Source: Aeromicrobium ginsengisoli
GTDB taxonomy: Bacteria > Actinomycetota > Actinomycetes > Propionibacteriales > Nocardioidaceae
Length of the DNA: 64,000 bases
Direction: 5' to 3'
Assembly: GCF_004134905.2 (NCBI RefSeq)
Contig: NZ_SDPQ02000003.1
Coordinates: forward strand, 682,001 to 746,000
The notes beneath the pieces were generated by a model. It ran no database searches, was not told the origin of the DNA, and worked only from the letters and a program-made list of their open reading frames with translations. Within the stretch, counting starts at the first letter, position 1. Every line of letters starts with the position of its first letter. Shown here piece after piece: positions 17,597 to 25,894 of this stretch. The position numbers and the translations under genes were made by a program.

Positions 17597-18888
17597 CGCT
17601 GCCATGCCGTGTTGGACGCCGTCGACGTGGTCGTCTTGGTCGGCGTCGGCTTCTTCGTGGGGGTCGGCGTGGGCGTGGGCACGACCGCGAGCTGGTCGAG
17701 CTCGGCCACGGTCTTCTCGGCGTCGGCCTTGCTCGAGGCTTCGATGCCGGCCTCGACCTGCTGGCGGCGGAAGTCCGGGAGGGTGCTGAGCTCGACGTCG
17801 GTGACCTGCTCGACGTGTTGCAGCGTGATGCCGGGGATGTCGGCCTGGACGCCCTTGAAGATCGTGACCTTGCCGTCCTGGGCCGCCACGAAGTACTGCT
17901 TCTGAGACCAGCTGTAGGCCCACGTGCCGGCGGCGGCGAGGATCACCGCGACGACCACGAGGGCAGCCGCCCAGCGGACCCAGCGCATACGACTCGGCGG
18001 CTGCGGGGCGTAACGGAGCTCTTCGGGGTCGTAGGAGGACGTCGACGTGGTGGCCGTGTCGCTGCCGCTCGTGCCCTCGCCCGTACGAGGGCGCGCCTGA
18101 CCGGCGGCTGCCCCGACGAGCTGGGGCCGGCCGTCGGCGGACGACAGTCGATCATCGGGAGCGGTGCCGGCCTCGACGAACTCGCCGATCACGACGGTCA
18201 CGTTGTCGTAGCCGCCGGCCTCCAACGCCAGGCGTACGAGCTCGGTCGCAGCCATGTCGATCGTCTCGGACTGCAGCGCGCTGCGGATGACCTCGTCGGT
18301 CACCATGTCGGTGAGTCCGTCGCTGCACAGCAGGTAGCGGTCGCCGAGCATCGGCTGCACCCAGCTGAGGTCGGCGGCGTTGTCGTCGCGGCCGAGCATC
18401 GCGCGCAGGATCAGCGAGCGGTGCGGGTGGACGCGAGCCTCGGCCGGTGAGATCCGGCCCTCGTCGATCAGGCTCTGGACGAACGTGTGGTCCTTGCTGA
18501 TCTGGGCGAGCTCGCCCCCGCGCAGGCGATAGACCCGGGAGTCGCCGATGTGCGCGAACGCGAACTTCTCGCCGTCCCAGAGCAGTGCATCGAGCGTCGT
18601 GCCCATGCCCTCGACCGCGGGGTCCTCGGCGATGAGGTCACCGAGCCGCGCGTTGGCCTTAGCGACGGCATCCTCCAGCGCAGCAACCGCGTCGCCGTCG
18701 AGGTCGTCGCGGTCGAGCTCGCGGATGATGTGCATGACCTCCGACGAGGCGAGGTCGCCGGCCGCGGCACCGCCCATGCCGTCGGCGATGACCAGCAGCC
18801 GCGGGCTCGCGTAGCCGGAGTCCTGGTTGCCGGATCGGCGCAGACCGGTGTCGGTGTGCGCGACGTAGCGAAAGGTCAGTGCGGTCAT
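17593..18888 (-). CDS. pstP: PP2C-family Ser/Thr phosphatase PstP
   Basis: A 431 aa protein. The PP2C domain (about 5-237) has the metal-binding motifs RSGNQD, IADGMGG, HIGDSRVYR, CSDGLTD and GGYDNVTVV. A Ser/Thr-rich linker, one membrane helix (about 301-325) and an extracellular domain ending in a Thr/Pro/Lys repeat tail follow. It reverses phosphorylation by PknB. ATG at 18888, three bases after the fhaB stop; its stop overlaps the rodA start. Length fits actinobacterial PstP. Confidence 0.95.
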   Translation of the reverse strand: MTALTFRYVAHTDTGLRRSGNQDSGYASPRLLVIADGMGGAAAGDLASSEVMHIIRELDRDDLDGDAVAALEDAVAKANARLGDLIAEDPAVEGMGTTLDALLWDGEKFAFAHIGDSRVYRLRGGELAQISKDHTFVQSLIDEGRISPAEARVHPHRSLILRAMLGRDDNAADLSWVQPMLGDRYLLCSDGLTDMVTDEVIRSALQSETIDMAATELVRLALEAGGYDNVTVVIGEFVEAGTAPDDRLSSADGRPQLVGAAAGQARPRTGEGTSGSDTATTSTSSYDPEELRYAPQPPSRMRWVRWAAALVVVAVILAAAGTWAYSWSQKQYFVAAQDGKVTIFKGVQADIPGITLQHVEQVTDVELSTLPDFRRQQVEAGIEASSKADAEKTVAELDQLAVVPTPTPTPTKKPTPTKTTTSTASNTAWQR

Positions 18889-18891
18889 GGG

Positions 18892-19368
18892 CTACTTCTG
18901 CAGCTCGACGATGGTCTTGCCGAGCCGCACGGCGATGCCGATGCCGATCGGGACGGGCGACGTGATGCGCTGGCTGCCGAGGTAGGTGCCGTTGGTCGAG
19001 CCGAGGTCCTCAACGAACCACTGCTCCCCGTTGGTCGCGAACCTGGCGTGCCGCGTCGACACGTAGTCGTCGTCGAGCCGGATCGCCGCGTCGGTGCCGC
19101 GGCCCAGCAGGATCGGCTTGTCGCCGAGCGGCACGCTCTGCCCGGCGTTGGGTCCGGAGACGACCTGGAGCTTGGTGGGTACGCCGCGGGGTGCCTTGCG
19201 GTTCTTGGCCTTGGCCGGCGCCTTCTGCTTGCTCTTGGCCGGCTTGGGGGCCGACGTCGCCTTGGTGCCGAAGATGTCCGAGCGGATGACCGAGACCGCG
19301 GACAGCACGAAGAGCCACAGCACGGCAAGGAAGCCGAGCTTGATCAGCGTGAGGGTGAGCTCTGACAT
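18892..19368 (-). CDS. fhaB: Membrane-anchored FHA domain protein FhaB (FipA type)
   Basis: A 158 aa protein: N-terminal membrane helix (about 8-28), a basic Lys/Ala linker (SAPKPAKSKQKAPAKAK) and a C-terminal FHA domain (about 68-157) with GRGTDAAIRL, VSTRHARF and LGSTNGTYLG. The FHA domain binds phosphothreonine, probably on PknB substrates; in mycobacteria FhaB/FipA links phosphorylation to division. It abuts fhaA (stop of fhaA immediately before its ATG) and precedes pstP by three bases. Confidence 0.94.
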   Translation of the reverse strand: MSELTLTLIKLGFLAVLWLFVLSAVSVIRSDIFGTKATSAPKPAKSKQKAPAKAKNRKAPRGVPTKLQVVSGPNAGQSVPLGDKPILLGRGTDAAIRLDDDYVSTRHARFATNGEQWFVEDLGSTNGTYLGSQRITSPVPIGIGIAVRLGKTIVELQK

Positions 19369-20091
19369 CTAGTGGGCCACCTCAGTCATGCGGATCACGA
19401 TCACGGTGTTGCCGAGACGGATCTCGGACCCGTCGGTGACGACGCCCGTGGCGACCTTGTGACCGTTGAGCACCACCCCGTTGGTGGAGTTGAGGTCGAC
19501 GATCGTCACGGTGGTCTCGGCTCCGCTCTGGTGGATCTTGATCTCCGCATGCCTGCGGGAGATGCCCGGGTCGTCGATCTTGAGGTCGGCCTCGTTGCCG
19601 CGGCCGATGACGACGCCCGGGGGGCTGATGGGGTGCTTCATGCCGTTGACCTCGAGCAGCACATCGGAGCTGCGGATCGCGGTCTCGGTCATGCGCTGTC
19701 CGACGACCGGGGTCACGGACGCGTTGGTCTTGCTGCGTACGCGGAAGCGACCCGTGCTCAGCTCACCGGTCTTGGTGAACGAGATCTCGAGCGGGCCGGT
19801 CATCGTGTAGCGCTGCTCGCTGACGTGCTCCTTGACCAGCGTCGCCAGCTCGTCGGCCAGCGTCGTGCTGAACGGGTTGAGCCGGTCGAAGTCGGGCGGG
19901 GACAGCTCGACGGTGAAGACGTTGGGCACCAGCATCCGCTCGCGCGACAGGATGTGGGCCGAGTTGTCGACCTCGCGCTGCAGGGCGGCGGCGATCTCGA
20001 CGGGCTGCACGGCGCTGCGGAACGCGCGAGCGAACGCGCTGGTCACCGCGCCCTCGAGGCGTTGTTCGAATCGCTGCAGCACCCCCGCCAT
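19369..20091 (-). CDS. fhaA: FHA domain protein FhaA (DUF3662 + FHA)
   Basis: A 240 aa cytoplasmic protein. The N-terminal DUF3662 domain (about 3-115; RFEQRLEGAVTSAFARAF, RMLVPNVFTVEL) is joined by a short linker to an FHA domain (about 145-238; GRGNEADLKIDD, ISRRHAEI, LNSTNGVVLNG). In mycobacteria FhaA binds phosphorylated MviN/MurJ and other PknB targets. The linker is much shorter than the one in mycobacterial FhaA. First gene of the six-gene minus-strand run; GGAGG precedes the ATG. Confidence 0.94.
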   Translation of the reverse strand: MAGVLQRFEQRLEGAVTSAFARAFRSAVQPVEIAAALQREVDNSAHILSRERMLVPNVFTVELSPPDFDRLNPFSTTLADELATLVKEHVSEQRYTMTGPLEISFTKTGELSTGRFRVRSKTNASVTPVVGQRMTETAIRSSDVLLEVNGMKHPISPPGVVIGRGNEADLKIDDPGISRRHAEIKIHQSGAETTVTIVDLNSTNGVVLNGHKVATGVVTDGSEIRLGNTVIVIRMTEVAH

Positions 20092-20235
20092 CAGCCTCCG
20101 CCTTTCCGGTTGTCGTGGTTCTACCCAGCGATCGTATCGGGAGCGGCCATCCCCGCGAGTTTGCAGCGGGGGTGGGCGTGAGGAATCGCACCTGAATCAG
20201 CCTGTTAGACTTGCGAACCGGTCCTACGGGACCAC

Positions 20236-20318
20236 GCGCGGGTGGCGGAATGGTAGACGCGCTGGCTTCAGGTGCCAGTGTCCGCAAGGGCGTGGGGGTT
20301 CAAATCCCCCCTCGCGCA
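20236..20318 (+). tRNA. tRNA-Leu (anticodon CAG)
   Basis: Acceptor stem GCGCGGG/CTCGCGC (one G-T pair), D-arm with GGTAGACGC, anticodon stem CTGGC/GCCAG enclosing TTCAGGT with anticodon CAG, a long variable arm (TGTCCGCAAGGGCGT) typical of class II leucine tRNAs, and a T-arm with GGTTCAAAT. The discriminator is A and the 3' CCA is not encoded. A hairpin (20339-20368) and a terminator (20443-20478) follow. Confidence 0.96.
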
Positions 20319-20338
20319 CAAGTTGATACGAGACGCAG

Positions 20339-20368
20339 GTTGCCGAGATCCCTTGGGGTCTCGGCAAC
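20339..20368. terminator. Hairpin 21 bases after tRNA-Leu
   Basis: Ten-base perfect arms (20339-20348 and 20359-20368) around a TCCCTTGGGG loop that can pair further. No T-run follows, so it is more likely a processing or partial-termination structure than a strong terminator. Confidence 0.6.
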
Positions 20369-20417
20369 TGTCGCAAGTGGGGGATTTGAGGAGGAAGGCG
20401 CTCAGCGCCTGACGGGG

Positions 20418-20432
20418 TCCCCCTCGCGCACA
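20418..20432 (+). repeat. Duplicated 3' end of tRNA-Leu (TCCCCCTCGCGCACA)
   Basis: The last bases of the tRNA plus two flanking bases (CCCCCTCGCGCACA) are repeated exactly about 110 bases downstream. A GTGGGGG run before it (from about 20377) also echoes the tRNA T-arm start. This is what an integrase attachment site or a degraded tRNA copy looks like. No integrase gene is present, so it is at most a remnant. Confidence 0.5.
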
Positions 20433-20442
20433 GATGTATAGC

Positions 20443-20478
20443 AAGGCCGGTTTCCCCGAAGGGCGACCGGCCTTCTTT
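20443..20478 (+). terminator. Rho-independent terminator after tRNA-Leu
   Basis: Arms AAGGCCGGT and ACCGGCCTT (20443-20451 and 20466-20474), with an inner CCCC/GGG pairing in the loop and CTTTC after the 3' arm. It is oriented to stop the tRNA transcript. Confidence 0.75.
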
Positions 20479-20571
20479 CATCCCGGCGTTCGGTGCCCGT
20501 CGGTCGCGGAGTCACGGCAGAGTGTCTCCAGACCGAAGGATGGCAACGATGACCGACACGCTCGCCCCAAA

Positions 20572-20611
20572 CGTCAAGACCCCCGGACGACGTGGTCCGG
20601 GGGTCCTGACG
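20572..20611 (-). terminator. Terminator of pckG
   Basis: Two 17-base arms (20572-20588, 20595-20611) with one mismatch and a 6-base loop. On the minus strand the hairpin is followed by TTTGGGG. It lies 12 bases beyond the pckG stop. Confidence 0.8.
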
Positions 20612-20622
20612 TGTGCTCGTGG

Positions 20623-22461
20623 CTACGCCTCGGCGTCGAGGGCGGCCGACACCCGGCGGTGGGCCTCCCAGATCGCCTCGGGCATGTTGTCGAACTGCTG
20701 GAGGTGCTCCTCGCGGAAGCCCATCTCCTGACGCCAGCGCGCGTTGTCGATCGACAGGATCGTCTCCAGGTCCTTGTCGGAGATGTCGACGCCGTCGAGG
20801 TTGAGCTCCTCGGCGGTGGGGATGATGCCGACCGGCGTCTGGCGACCCGTGACCTCGCCAGCCTTGAGCTGCAGCAGCCACAGGAGTGGGCGGAGGTTGT
20901 CGCGGTAGCCGGGCCACAGGTAGTGGCCGTCCTCGGGATCCTTCTGGAACCAGTTGACGTGCGCGAAGATCGGCAGGTCCTTGGCGGCACCGACGATCTT
21001 GAGGTAGTGCTCGGCATAGTCGCCCTCGCCGTACGCCATGAAGGGGCGGTTGGACATGGGGTCGTAGCGGAGCATGCCCTCGACGCCCTCGGCCGCGGAC
21101 GTCGCCTCGGCACCCAGCGTCAGGCCGTCGTAGACGCCTTCGGCCAGGTCGGTGATCGCGCGGATCAGCGGCTCACGGTCGCGGGTGCGGCCACCGAAGA
21201 TGATCGCGTCGATCGGCACACCGGCGGCGGCGTTGTAGTCGTCGGCGATGTTGGGCACGTTGTCGAGCTGCGTCGTGAAGCGGCTGTTGGGGTGCGCCCA
21301 CGGGCTGTCGTCGCCGTTCTCGCGATCGGCGATCGGGGAGCCGGTCCAGTCGAGCCAGCCGTGCGTGTCGGCCGGCGGCTGGGGCGTACGTCCCTCCCAC
21401 CACACCTCGTGCGTCTCGACGTTGTAGGCGATGTTGGTGAAGATCGCGTGCGTGCCCTCGGCGATCGACGCGAGCGCCGTCGGGTTGGTGCCCTCGTTGG
21501 TGTCCTTGGCGACGCCGAAGACTCCGTACTCGGGGTTCATGCCGTAGAGCTTGCCGCTCTCCTCGTCGACCCAGAGCCACGCGATGTCGTCGCCGTAGAA
21601 CGACACGTGATAGCGGTCGCCCAGCACGTCGGGGGCCAGCATCATGGCGAGGTTGGTCTTGCCCGAGGCACTCGGGAAGCCGCCGCAGATGTGATAGGTC
21701 TTGCCGGTCTGCTTGTCCTTGATGCCGATCAGCATGTACTGCTCGGCGAGGAACTTGCGCGACGCCCAGCCGTCGTACGCACCCTGGCGCAGGCCGTGGG
21801 CGATCTTGCCCAGCAGCGCGTTGCCGCCGTAGGACGAGCCGAAGTGCAGGATCGTCCGTTCGTCGGCGACCGTCACGAAGTAGCGCTGGTCGTCGGGGGT
21901 GCCCTGGCCGAGGTTCTCCAGGTCGCCGGTCACGTGGACGGCGCGCACGAACTGCTCGGGGTCCTCCAGGGCCTCGAGAAATTCTGCGCCGACGCGGGCC
22001 ATGCGGATCATGTGGAGCACGACCGTGCGGGTGTCAGTGACCTGCACGCCGGCGGCCCACGGAGCGAGGGCGTTGCCGGGAGGGGCCATCAGGTAGGGGA
22101 TGACGTACATCGTCTTGCCCTTGGAGGCGCCGCGCATGCGGTCCTCGAGCATGGGCTTCATCTCCGAGGCGGGCCGCCAGTTGTTGTAGACGCCCTTGTC
22201 CTTGGGATCGTTCGTGGCGACGATCGTGCGCTCCTCGGAGCGCGCGGTGTCCTTCACGTAGCTGCGCGAGTAGTAGAGCCCGTCGCCCGCCGGCAGGAGC
22301 TCACCGTCCTCGAGCGCCTCGGCGATGAGCCGCGAGTCGTCCGCGGCGCTGACCACCTCGACCCGCTCCGCTCCGGTCAGATCGGCCCAGTGCTTCACGT
22401 ACTCGCGCACGTGTGGGTTCTTGATTCCTGCTTCATCCAGTGTTGCGTCGACATCAACCAT
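20623..22461 (-). CDS. pckG: Phosphoenolpyruvate carboxykinase (GTP)
   Basis: A 612 aa enzyme that converts oxaloacetate and GTP to phosphoenolpyruvate, the first step of gluconeogenesis. The P-loop with the reactive cysteine reads ICGGFPSASGKTNLAM, followed by GDDIAWL (kinase-2/metal site). Further family motifs are FGSSYGGNALLGK, NPEYGVFGVA and NWFQKD. Length and order match GTP-dependent PEPCK of actinobacteria, not the ATP form. The ATG at 22461 gives the usual N-terminus; no strong ribosome site is visible. A TTTGC-N5-GCAAA inverted repeat (22536-22550) lies upstream, and a terminator follows. Confidence 0.97.
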   Translation of the reverse strand: MVDVDATLDEAGIKNPHVREYVKHWADLTGAERVEVVSAADDSRLIAEALEDGELLPAGDGLYYSRSYVKDTARSEERTIVATNDPKDKGVYNNWRPASEMKPMLEDRMRGASKGKTMYVIPYLMAPPGNALAPWAAGVQVTDTRTVVLHMIRMARVGAEFLEALEDPEQFVRAVHVTGDLENLGQGTPDDQRYFVTVADERTILHFGSSYGGNALLGKIAHGLRQGAYDGWASRKFLAEQYMLIGIKDKQTGKTYHICGGFPSASGKTNLAMMLAPDVLGDRYHVSFYGDDIAWLWVDEESGKLYGMNPEYGVFGVAKDTNEGTNPTALASIAEGTHAIFTNIAYNVETHEVWWEGRTPQPPADTHGWLDWTGSPIADRENGDDSPWAHPNSRFTTQLDNVPNIADDYNAAAGVPIDAIIFGGRTRDREPLIRAITDLAEGVYDGLTLGAEATSAAEGVEGMLRYDPMSNRPFMAYGEGDYAEHYLKIVGAAKDLPIFAHVNWFQKDPEDGHYLWPGYRDNLRPLLWLLQLKAGEVTGRQTPVGIIPTAEELNLDGVDISDKDLETILSIDNARWRQEMGFREEHLQQFDNMPEAIWEAHRRVSAALDAEA

Positions 22462-22535
22462 CGAACGATCATGCCCTCTCGGCAGGCAGAACGCACGGGT
22501 CTAACTCACACGTGGCATATGTCTCGCAATTTGTC

Positions 22536-22550
22536 TTTGCGGACTGCAAA
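22536..22550. promoter_or_regulatory. Inverted repeat TTTGC-GGACT-GCAAA upstream of pckG
   Basis: Perfect 5-base arms with a 5-base spacer, 75 bases upstream of the pckG start, nested inside AATTTG...CAAATT. TTTGC/GCAAA half-sites resemble those used by RamB/PrpR-type carbon regulators in other actinobacteria. That link is inference. Confidence 0.35.
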
Positions 22551-22563
22551 TTCAGCGCGTTCG

Positions 22564-23652
22564 TCAGTGGCCTCTGGCAGAGACCGGAACCGTATCGGTG
22601 ACGCCACCGTCACTGACGAGATGGACCTCGTCGGCGAGGTTCATCATGGTGCAGACGTGGTGGGGGATCACGAGAACGCGGTCACCGATCGCCGGCGCGG
22701 TCGCCGGGTCGTCGGCGTGGAAGACGCCGTGCTCCTCGCTGAGGAACGCCGGGTGCAGATCGGGCCGGTGCAGCACGTGGACCCAGTCGTCGCCGCCGAA
22801 CCCGTCGCTGCTGAGCATTTTGGTGCCGGCGTCGATGACGACCCGGTCCGGCGCCGGCCGGGAGATCACCGTGGCCAGCACGAACGCCGCGCAGGTCTCG
22901 TGCGTCGCGACGCCGAGGCGCACCATGTTGGCGTCGTTCATCACGTACGTCCCGGGGCGCGACTCGGTCATGCCGAGGCCGAAGCCGGCGCGGGCCGACG
23001 GTGTCGAACCGACACTGATCTCCCGCACGTCGACGTTGTTACGCCGCAGCTCCTCGGCCGTACGCACGAGGTCGTCGGCCTCGTCCGAGGCGATGCGCGC
23101 GAGGTCTTGCTGGCTCGTCGCGGCGTACGCGTGACCGGCATGGCTCGAGACACCGATGAGGCGTACGCCAGGGATGGCCGCGATCTGCAGGCCGAGCTCG
23201 ACGCTCGGTGCGCCGGGTGGTCGGCCCAGACGACCCTGTCCGGTGTCGATCTCGAGCAGCACGGCGAACGGCTGCGAGCCGGCGGCCTGGCCCAGCACCG
23301 TCGCGGCTTCGACCGAGTCGAGCGTCACCCGGATCTCGGCATGCTCGCGGAGTGCCACCAGTCGGGCGATCTTGTCGGCCGACAGCGGCGGGAAGGCCAG
23401 TGTCACGCTCGGGCAACCCGCGTCGATCATGACCTCGACCTCGCGGAGCGTCGCGCACGTGGCACCGATCGCCCCGCCGGCGAGCTGGAGCCGCATGAGC
23501 TCGGGGATCTTGTGCGACTTGATGTGCGGGCGGAGTCGTACGCCGTGCGCGTCGGCGACGGTGAACATCTCCTTGATGTTGCGCTCGACCTGGTCCAGGT
23601 CGATGACCACGGCAGGCGTCTCGACGTTCGTCAACGATTCGGCTGTCAGCAT
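22564..23652 (-). CDS. DSD1-like PLP enzyme (D-serine dehydratase / D-threonine aldolase family)
   Basis: A 362 aa protein with an alanine-racemase-type N-terminal barrel: ETPAVVIDLDQVERN, and the PLP lysine in RPHIKSHK. The C-terminal beta domain holds the His-x-Cys pair in PHHVCTMMN that binds zinc in eukaryotic D-serine dehydratase and D-threonine aldolase. The reaction is therefore probably metal-dependent breakdown of a D-amino acid or 3-hydroxy amino acid. The ATG at 23652 gives the typical N-terminus; the frame runs further upstream without resemblance. The substrate is not predictable. It ends about 100 bases before pckG, in the same orientation. Confidence 0.85.
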   Translation of the reverse strand: MLTAESLTNVETPAVVIDLDQVERNIKEMFTVADAHGVRLRPHIKSHKIPELMRLQLAGGAIGATCATLREVEVMIDAGCPSVTLAFPPLSADKIARLVALREHAEIRVTLDSVEAATVLGQAAGSQPFAVLLEIDTGQGRLGRPPGAPSVELGLQIAAIPGVRLIGVSSHAGHAYAATSQQDLARIASDEADDLVRTAEELRRNNVDVREISVGSTPSARAGFGLGMTESRPGTYVMNDANMVRLGVATHETCAAFVLATVISRPAPDRVVIDAGTKMLSSDGFGGDDWVHVLHRPDLHPAFLSEEHGVFHADDPATAPAIGDRVLVIPHHVCTMMNLADEVHLVSDGGVTDTVPVSARGH

Positions 23653-23672
23653 GCAGCCATCATGGCCCGGTG

Positions 23673-24173
23673 TCAGAGCAGTCCGCGTACGTACTCGGCC
23701 TGCCCGAGGTGCTTGAGGTCGTCGCCGACCACGCTGATGAGGCGTACGGCGAGGGTCACCGGCGGGTCCCACGAGTCGTCGACCACGCGGTCGAGGTCGG
23801 CGTCGGAGAGCCCTTCGACATAGCGGAGCGTCACGTCGGTGACGGCCTGGGCGTAGCCGACCAGCAGCTCAGCCTGGACGTGCACCGTGTCGACGTCGTC
23901 GCGGCTGTGCCCGTAGCCGGTGGCGCGCTCGTCGAACGGCAGGGCGAACCGCTTGTACCAACCGGCGGAGCCCCAGACCTCGTCGCTGCCGGCGGCATCG
24001 GCGACGTGGTTGTCCTGGACGCGCATGAGGTGCCAGACGAGCCAGCCGATCGTGTTGGCGCCGGGTGCGATGCGCTGGCTCAGGTCGGCGGGCGTGAGGC
24101 CGTCGACGACCATCCTCGAGCCCTCGTTGATCCGGCCGAAGGCGTCGACCAACAGATCCTTGGCCGACGTCAT
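23673..24173 (-). CDS. DinB/DUF664 family protein
   Basis: A 166 aa helical protein with the metal-binding histidine pattern of the DinB superfamily: WLVWHLMRVQDNH near 45-57 and a late His in DDLKHLGQAEYVRGLL. Many actinobacterial members are mycothiol- or bacillithiol-dependent enzymes; the reaction here is unknown. GAGGTGA five bases before the ATG supports the start. It lies 21 bases before the DSD1-like gene in the same orientation, so the two may be co-transcribed. Confidence 0.82.
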   Translation of the reverse strand: MTSAKDLLVDAFGRINEGSRMVVDGLTPADLSQRIAPGANTIGWLVWHLMRVQDNHVADAAGSDEVWGSAGWYKRFALPFDERATGYGHSRDDVDTVHVQAELLVGYAQAVTDVTLRYVEGLSDADLDRVVDDSWDPPVTLAVRLISVVGDDLKHLGQAEYVRGLL

Positions 24174-24282
24174 GACGTCACCTCACTGAGAGGCACACGA
24201 CAGTGAGGCGACGCCATGACCTTCCTGATGGTTCGCGCCCCCTGCTCGCAGAGCTCGCGGGGGGACCCCCAGCTGCGCTCGC

Positions 24283-24585
24283 TCATGACCCCGGCCATTC
24301 GCCGGTCACGCGCTGGAAGCCCTTGGCGCCCTGGCGCTGGATGAGCGCCTTGACGCCGGCGAAGATCGCGCCCTGCAGCAACGCGGCGATCATGATCTCC
24401 TTGAACGCGTACTCCGACTGCAGCGGCGTCGGCGGGTCAGCGTTGTCGCCGCGGCTGACGCGCTTCCACACCTGCTTGAAGATCAGCGAGGCGAGGAGTC
24501 CGCCGGCAATCGAGCTGACGATGCCGACCGGGCGGTAGAGGATCTTGGCAGAGGTGCTGGGCTGTTGTGCGGTGGGCATACGCAT
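24283..24585 (-). CDS. DUF4235 membrane protein
   Basis: A 100 aa protein with two hydrophobic stretches (about 18-38 and 65-82), a WKRVSRGDNADPP centre and an IQRQGAKGFQRVTGEWPG end, matching DUF4235, a small actinobacterial membrane family of unknown function. An ATG at 24585 with GAAGG four bases upstream or an ATG at 24579 could be the start. The approximately 100 bases after it (24186-24282) contain GGGGGGACCCCC and no gene. Confidence 0.78.
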   Translation of the reverse strand: MRMPTAQQPSTSAKILYRPVGIVSSIAGGLLASLIFKQVWKRVSRGDNADPPTPLQSEYAFKEIMIAALLQGAIFAGVKALIQRQGAKGFQRVTGEWPGS

Positions 24586-24669
24586 CAGGCCTTCGCGGTC
24601 ACATGACGGATGGACGTGTCATTTCCTTTGTACACCGCAGGCTGCAGCCCTCAGCGTGGAGCGGCCGGG

Positions 24670-24954
24670 TCAGCTGGCGATCGGCTGGCGCACGAGTGCC
24701 GCGCGTTCGCTCTCGGTCATGCCGCCCCACACCCCGTAGGGCTCCTGGACGGTCAACGCGTGCTGGCGGCAGCGGTCGATGACCGGGCACGTGAAGCACA
24801 CCTTCTTGGCGTTCTCCTCGCGGCGCGCGCGTTTGGCACCGCGCTCGGCCTCCGGGGAGAAGAACACCTCGCTGTCGGCACCCATGCACGCGCCCTCGTA
24901 CTGCCACTCGTAGGTCTCGATGAGCGGGAGCGGGAGTCTCTTGACGTTGACCAT
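24670..24954 (-). CDS. WhiB family iron-sulfur transcription factor (WhiD/WhiB3-like)
   Basis: A 94 aa protein with the four [4Fe-4S] cysteines: GACMGAD, then VCFTCPVIDRC (CxxC...C), followed by the GVWGG turn and a basic C-terminus after TESERAAL. WhiB proteins work with the principal sigma factor and respond to redox or nitric oxide. The YEWQYEGACMGADSEVFF N-terminal segment is closest to WhiD/WhiB3 types. The ATG at 24954 has no clear ribosome site; an ATG at 25014 would add 20 residues. It is divergent from the crotonase gene at 25060. Confidence 0.92.
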   Translation of the reverse strand: MVNVKRLPLPLIETYEWQYEGACMGADSEVFFSPEAERGAKRARREENAKKVCFTCPVIDRCRQHALTVQEPYGVWGGMTESERAALVRQPIAS

Positions 24955-25059
24955 GCGGGGGTATTGCCCCCGGGTTGCACTTTCAAACATCTGTGGATCA
25001 CATCTGTTCGGCACTGGTCAGGGACCCTGCGAACGCAGGGGCCGGATAGCCTGACGGGC

Positions 25060-25860
25060 ATGACCGAACCCCGTGTCCTCACCGAGATCGACGGCCCGAT
25101 CGCGTACGTGTGGCTCAACCGGCCCGACAAGCTCAACGGCGTCGACCTCGAGCTCATCACCGAGCTGATCGCCGCCGCGGAGGCGCTCAAGGCCAACCGG
25201 GACATCCGCGCAGTGGTGCTGCAGGGCAAGGGCCGGTCGTTCTGTGCTGGCCTCGACTTCGGTGCCGCGTTCAAGGACAAGAAGCGGGTGGCACGGTTCT
25301 TCTTCGCCGGGCCGCGATCGCTCAACCGGTTCCAGAAGGTCACCGCGGTCTGGCGGAGCCTGCCGGTGCCGGTCATCGCTGTCGTCCACGGACACTGCTA
25401 CGGCGCGGGCCTGCAGCTCGCGGTCGGCGCGGACTTCCGGTTCACCACGCCGGATGCGACCTGGTCGATCCTCGAGGCGAAGTGGGGCCTGGTCCCCGAC
25501 ATGGCCGGCACCGTGCCGTTCAGCGAGCTCCTGCCGGCCGACGTCGTGATGCGGCTGTCGATGACGGGCGAGCCGATCACCGGCACCCGCGCTGCCGAGC
25601 TCGGCCTGGCGACGGAGGTCAATGACGAGCCGCTCAAGGCTGCCCTCGCCCTGGTCGACCAGATCGTCGAACGCTCGCCGGACTCGGTCGCGGCGACCAA
25701 GAAGCTGATCTACGCCAACCGCCATGGCAGCCTCCGTGGGGCGTACCGGCTCGAGCGCAAGCTGCAGTCGGCGATGTTCAAGGCCAAGAACACGGCGATC
25801 GCCCGCAAGGCCGGCACAGCCAAGGAGACCCCGGTCTTCGGGCCCCGTACGTTCGATTAA
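25060..25860 (+). CDS. Crotonase, dienoyl-CoA isomerase-like
   Basis: A 266 aa crotonase-fold protein. First oxyanion region GRSFCAGLDFGAAF, second HGHCYGAGLQLAVGAD. The active-site stretch EAKWGLVPDMAGT carries a Glu and an Asp in the spacing seen in delta3,5-delta2,4-dienoyl-CoA isomerases (E...GL..D), rather than the two Glu of hydratases. The substrate is unknown. TAGCCT at 25047-25052, seven bases before the ATG, with no ribosome site, suggests a leaderless mRNA. The methyltransferase gene follows 34 bases later. Confidence 0.87.
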   Translation: MTEPRVLTEIDGPIAYVWLNRPDKLNGVDLELITELIAAAEALKANRDIRAVVLQGKGRSFCAGLDFGAAFKDKKRVARFFFAGPRSLNRFQKVTAVWRSLPVPVIAVVHGHCYGAGLQLAVGADFRFTTPDATWSILEAKWGLVPDMAGTVPFSELLPADVVMRLSMTGEPITGTRAAELGLATEVNDEPLKAALALVDQIVERSPDSVAATKKLIYANRHGSLRGAYRLERKLQSAMFKAKNTAIARKAGTAKETPVFGPRTFD

Positions 25861-25894
25861 GAGGAGTACGACGGTCGTTGTTACTGTGGTCGGC

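Noticed and set aside
20224..20481. Minus-strand frame of 85 codons over the tRNA-Leu
   Set aside because: Its REGGFEPPRPCGHWH sequence is the common false protein produced by reading a tRNA gene backwards.
20434..23823. A plus-strand open frame of 1129 codons opposite pckG and the DSD1-like gene
   Set aside because: It is a high-GC antisense shadow: the minus strand carries full PEPCK and PLP-enzyme motifs, and the plus reading is Val/Asp/Arg-rich with no family.
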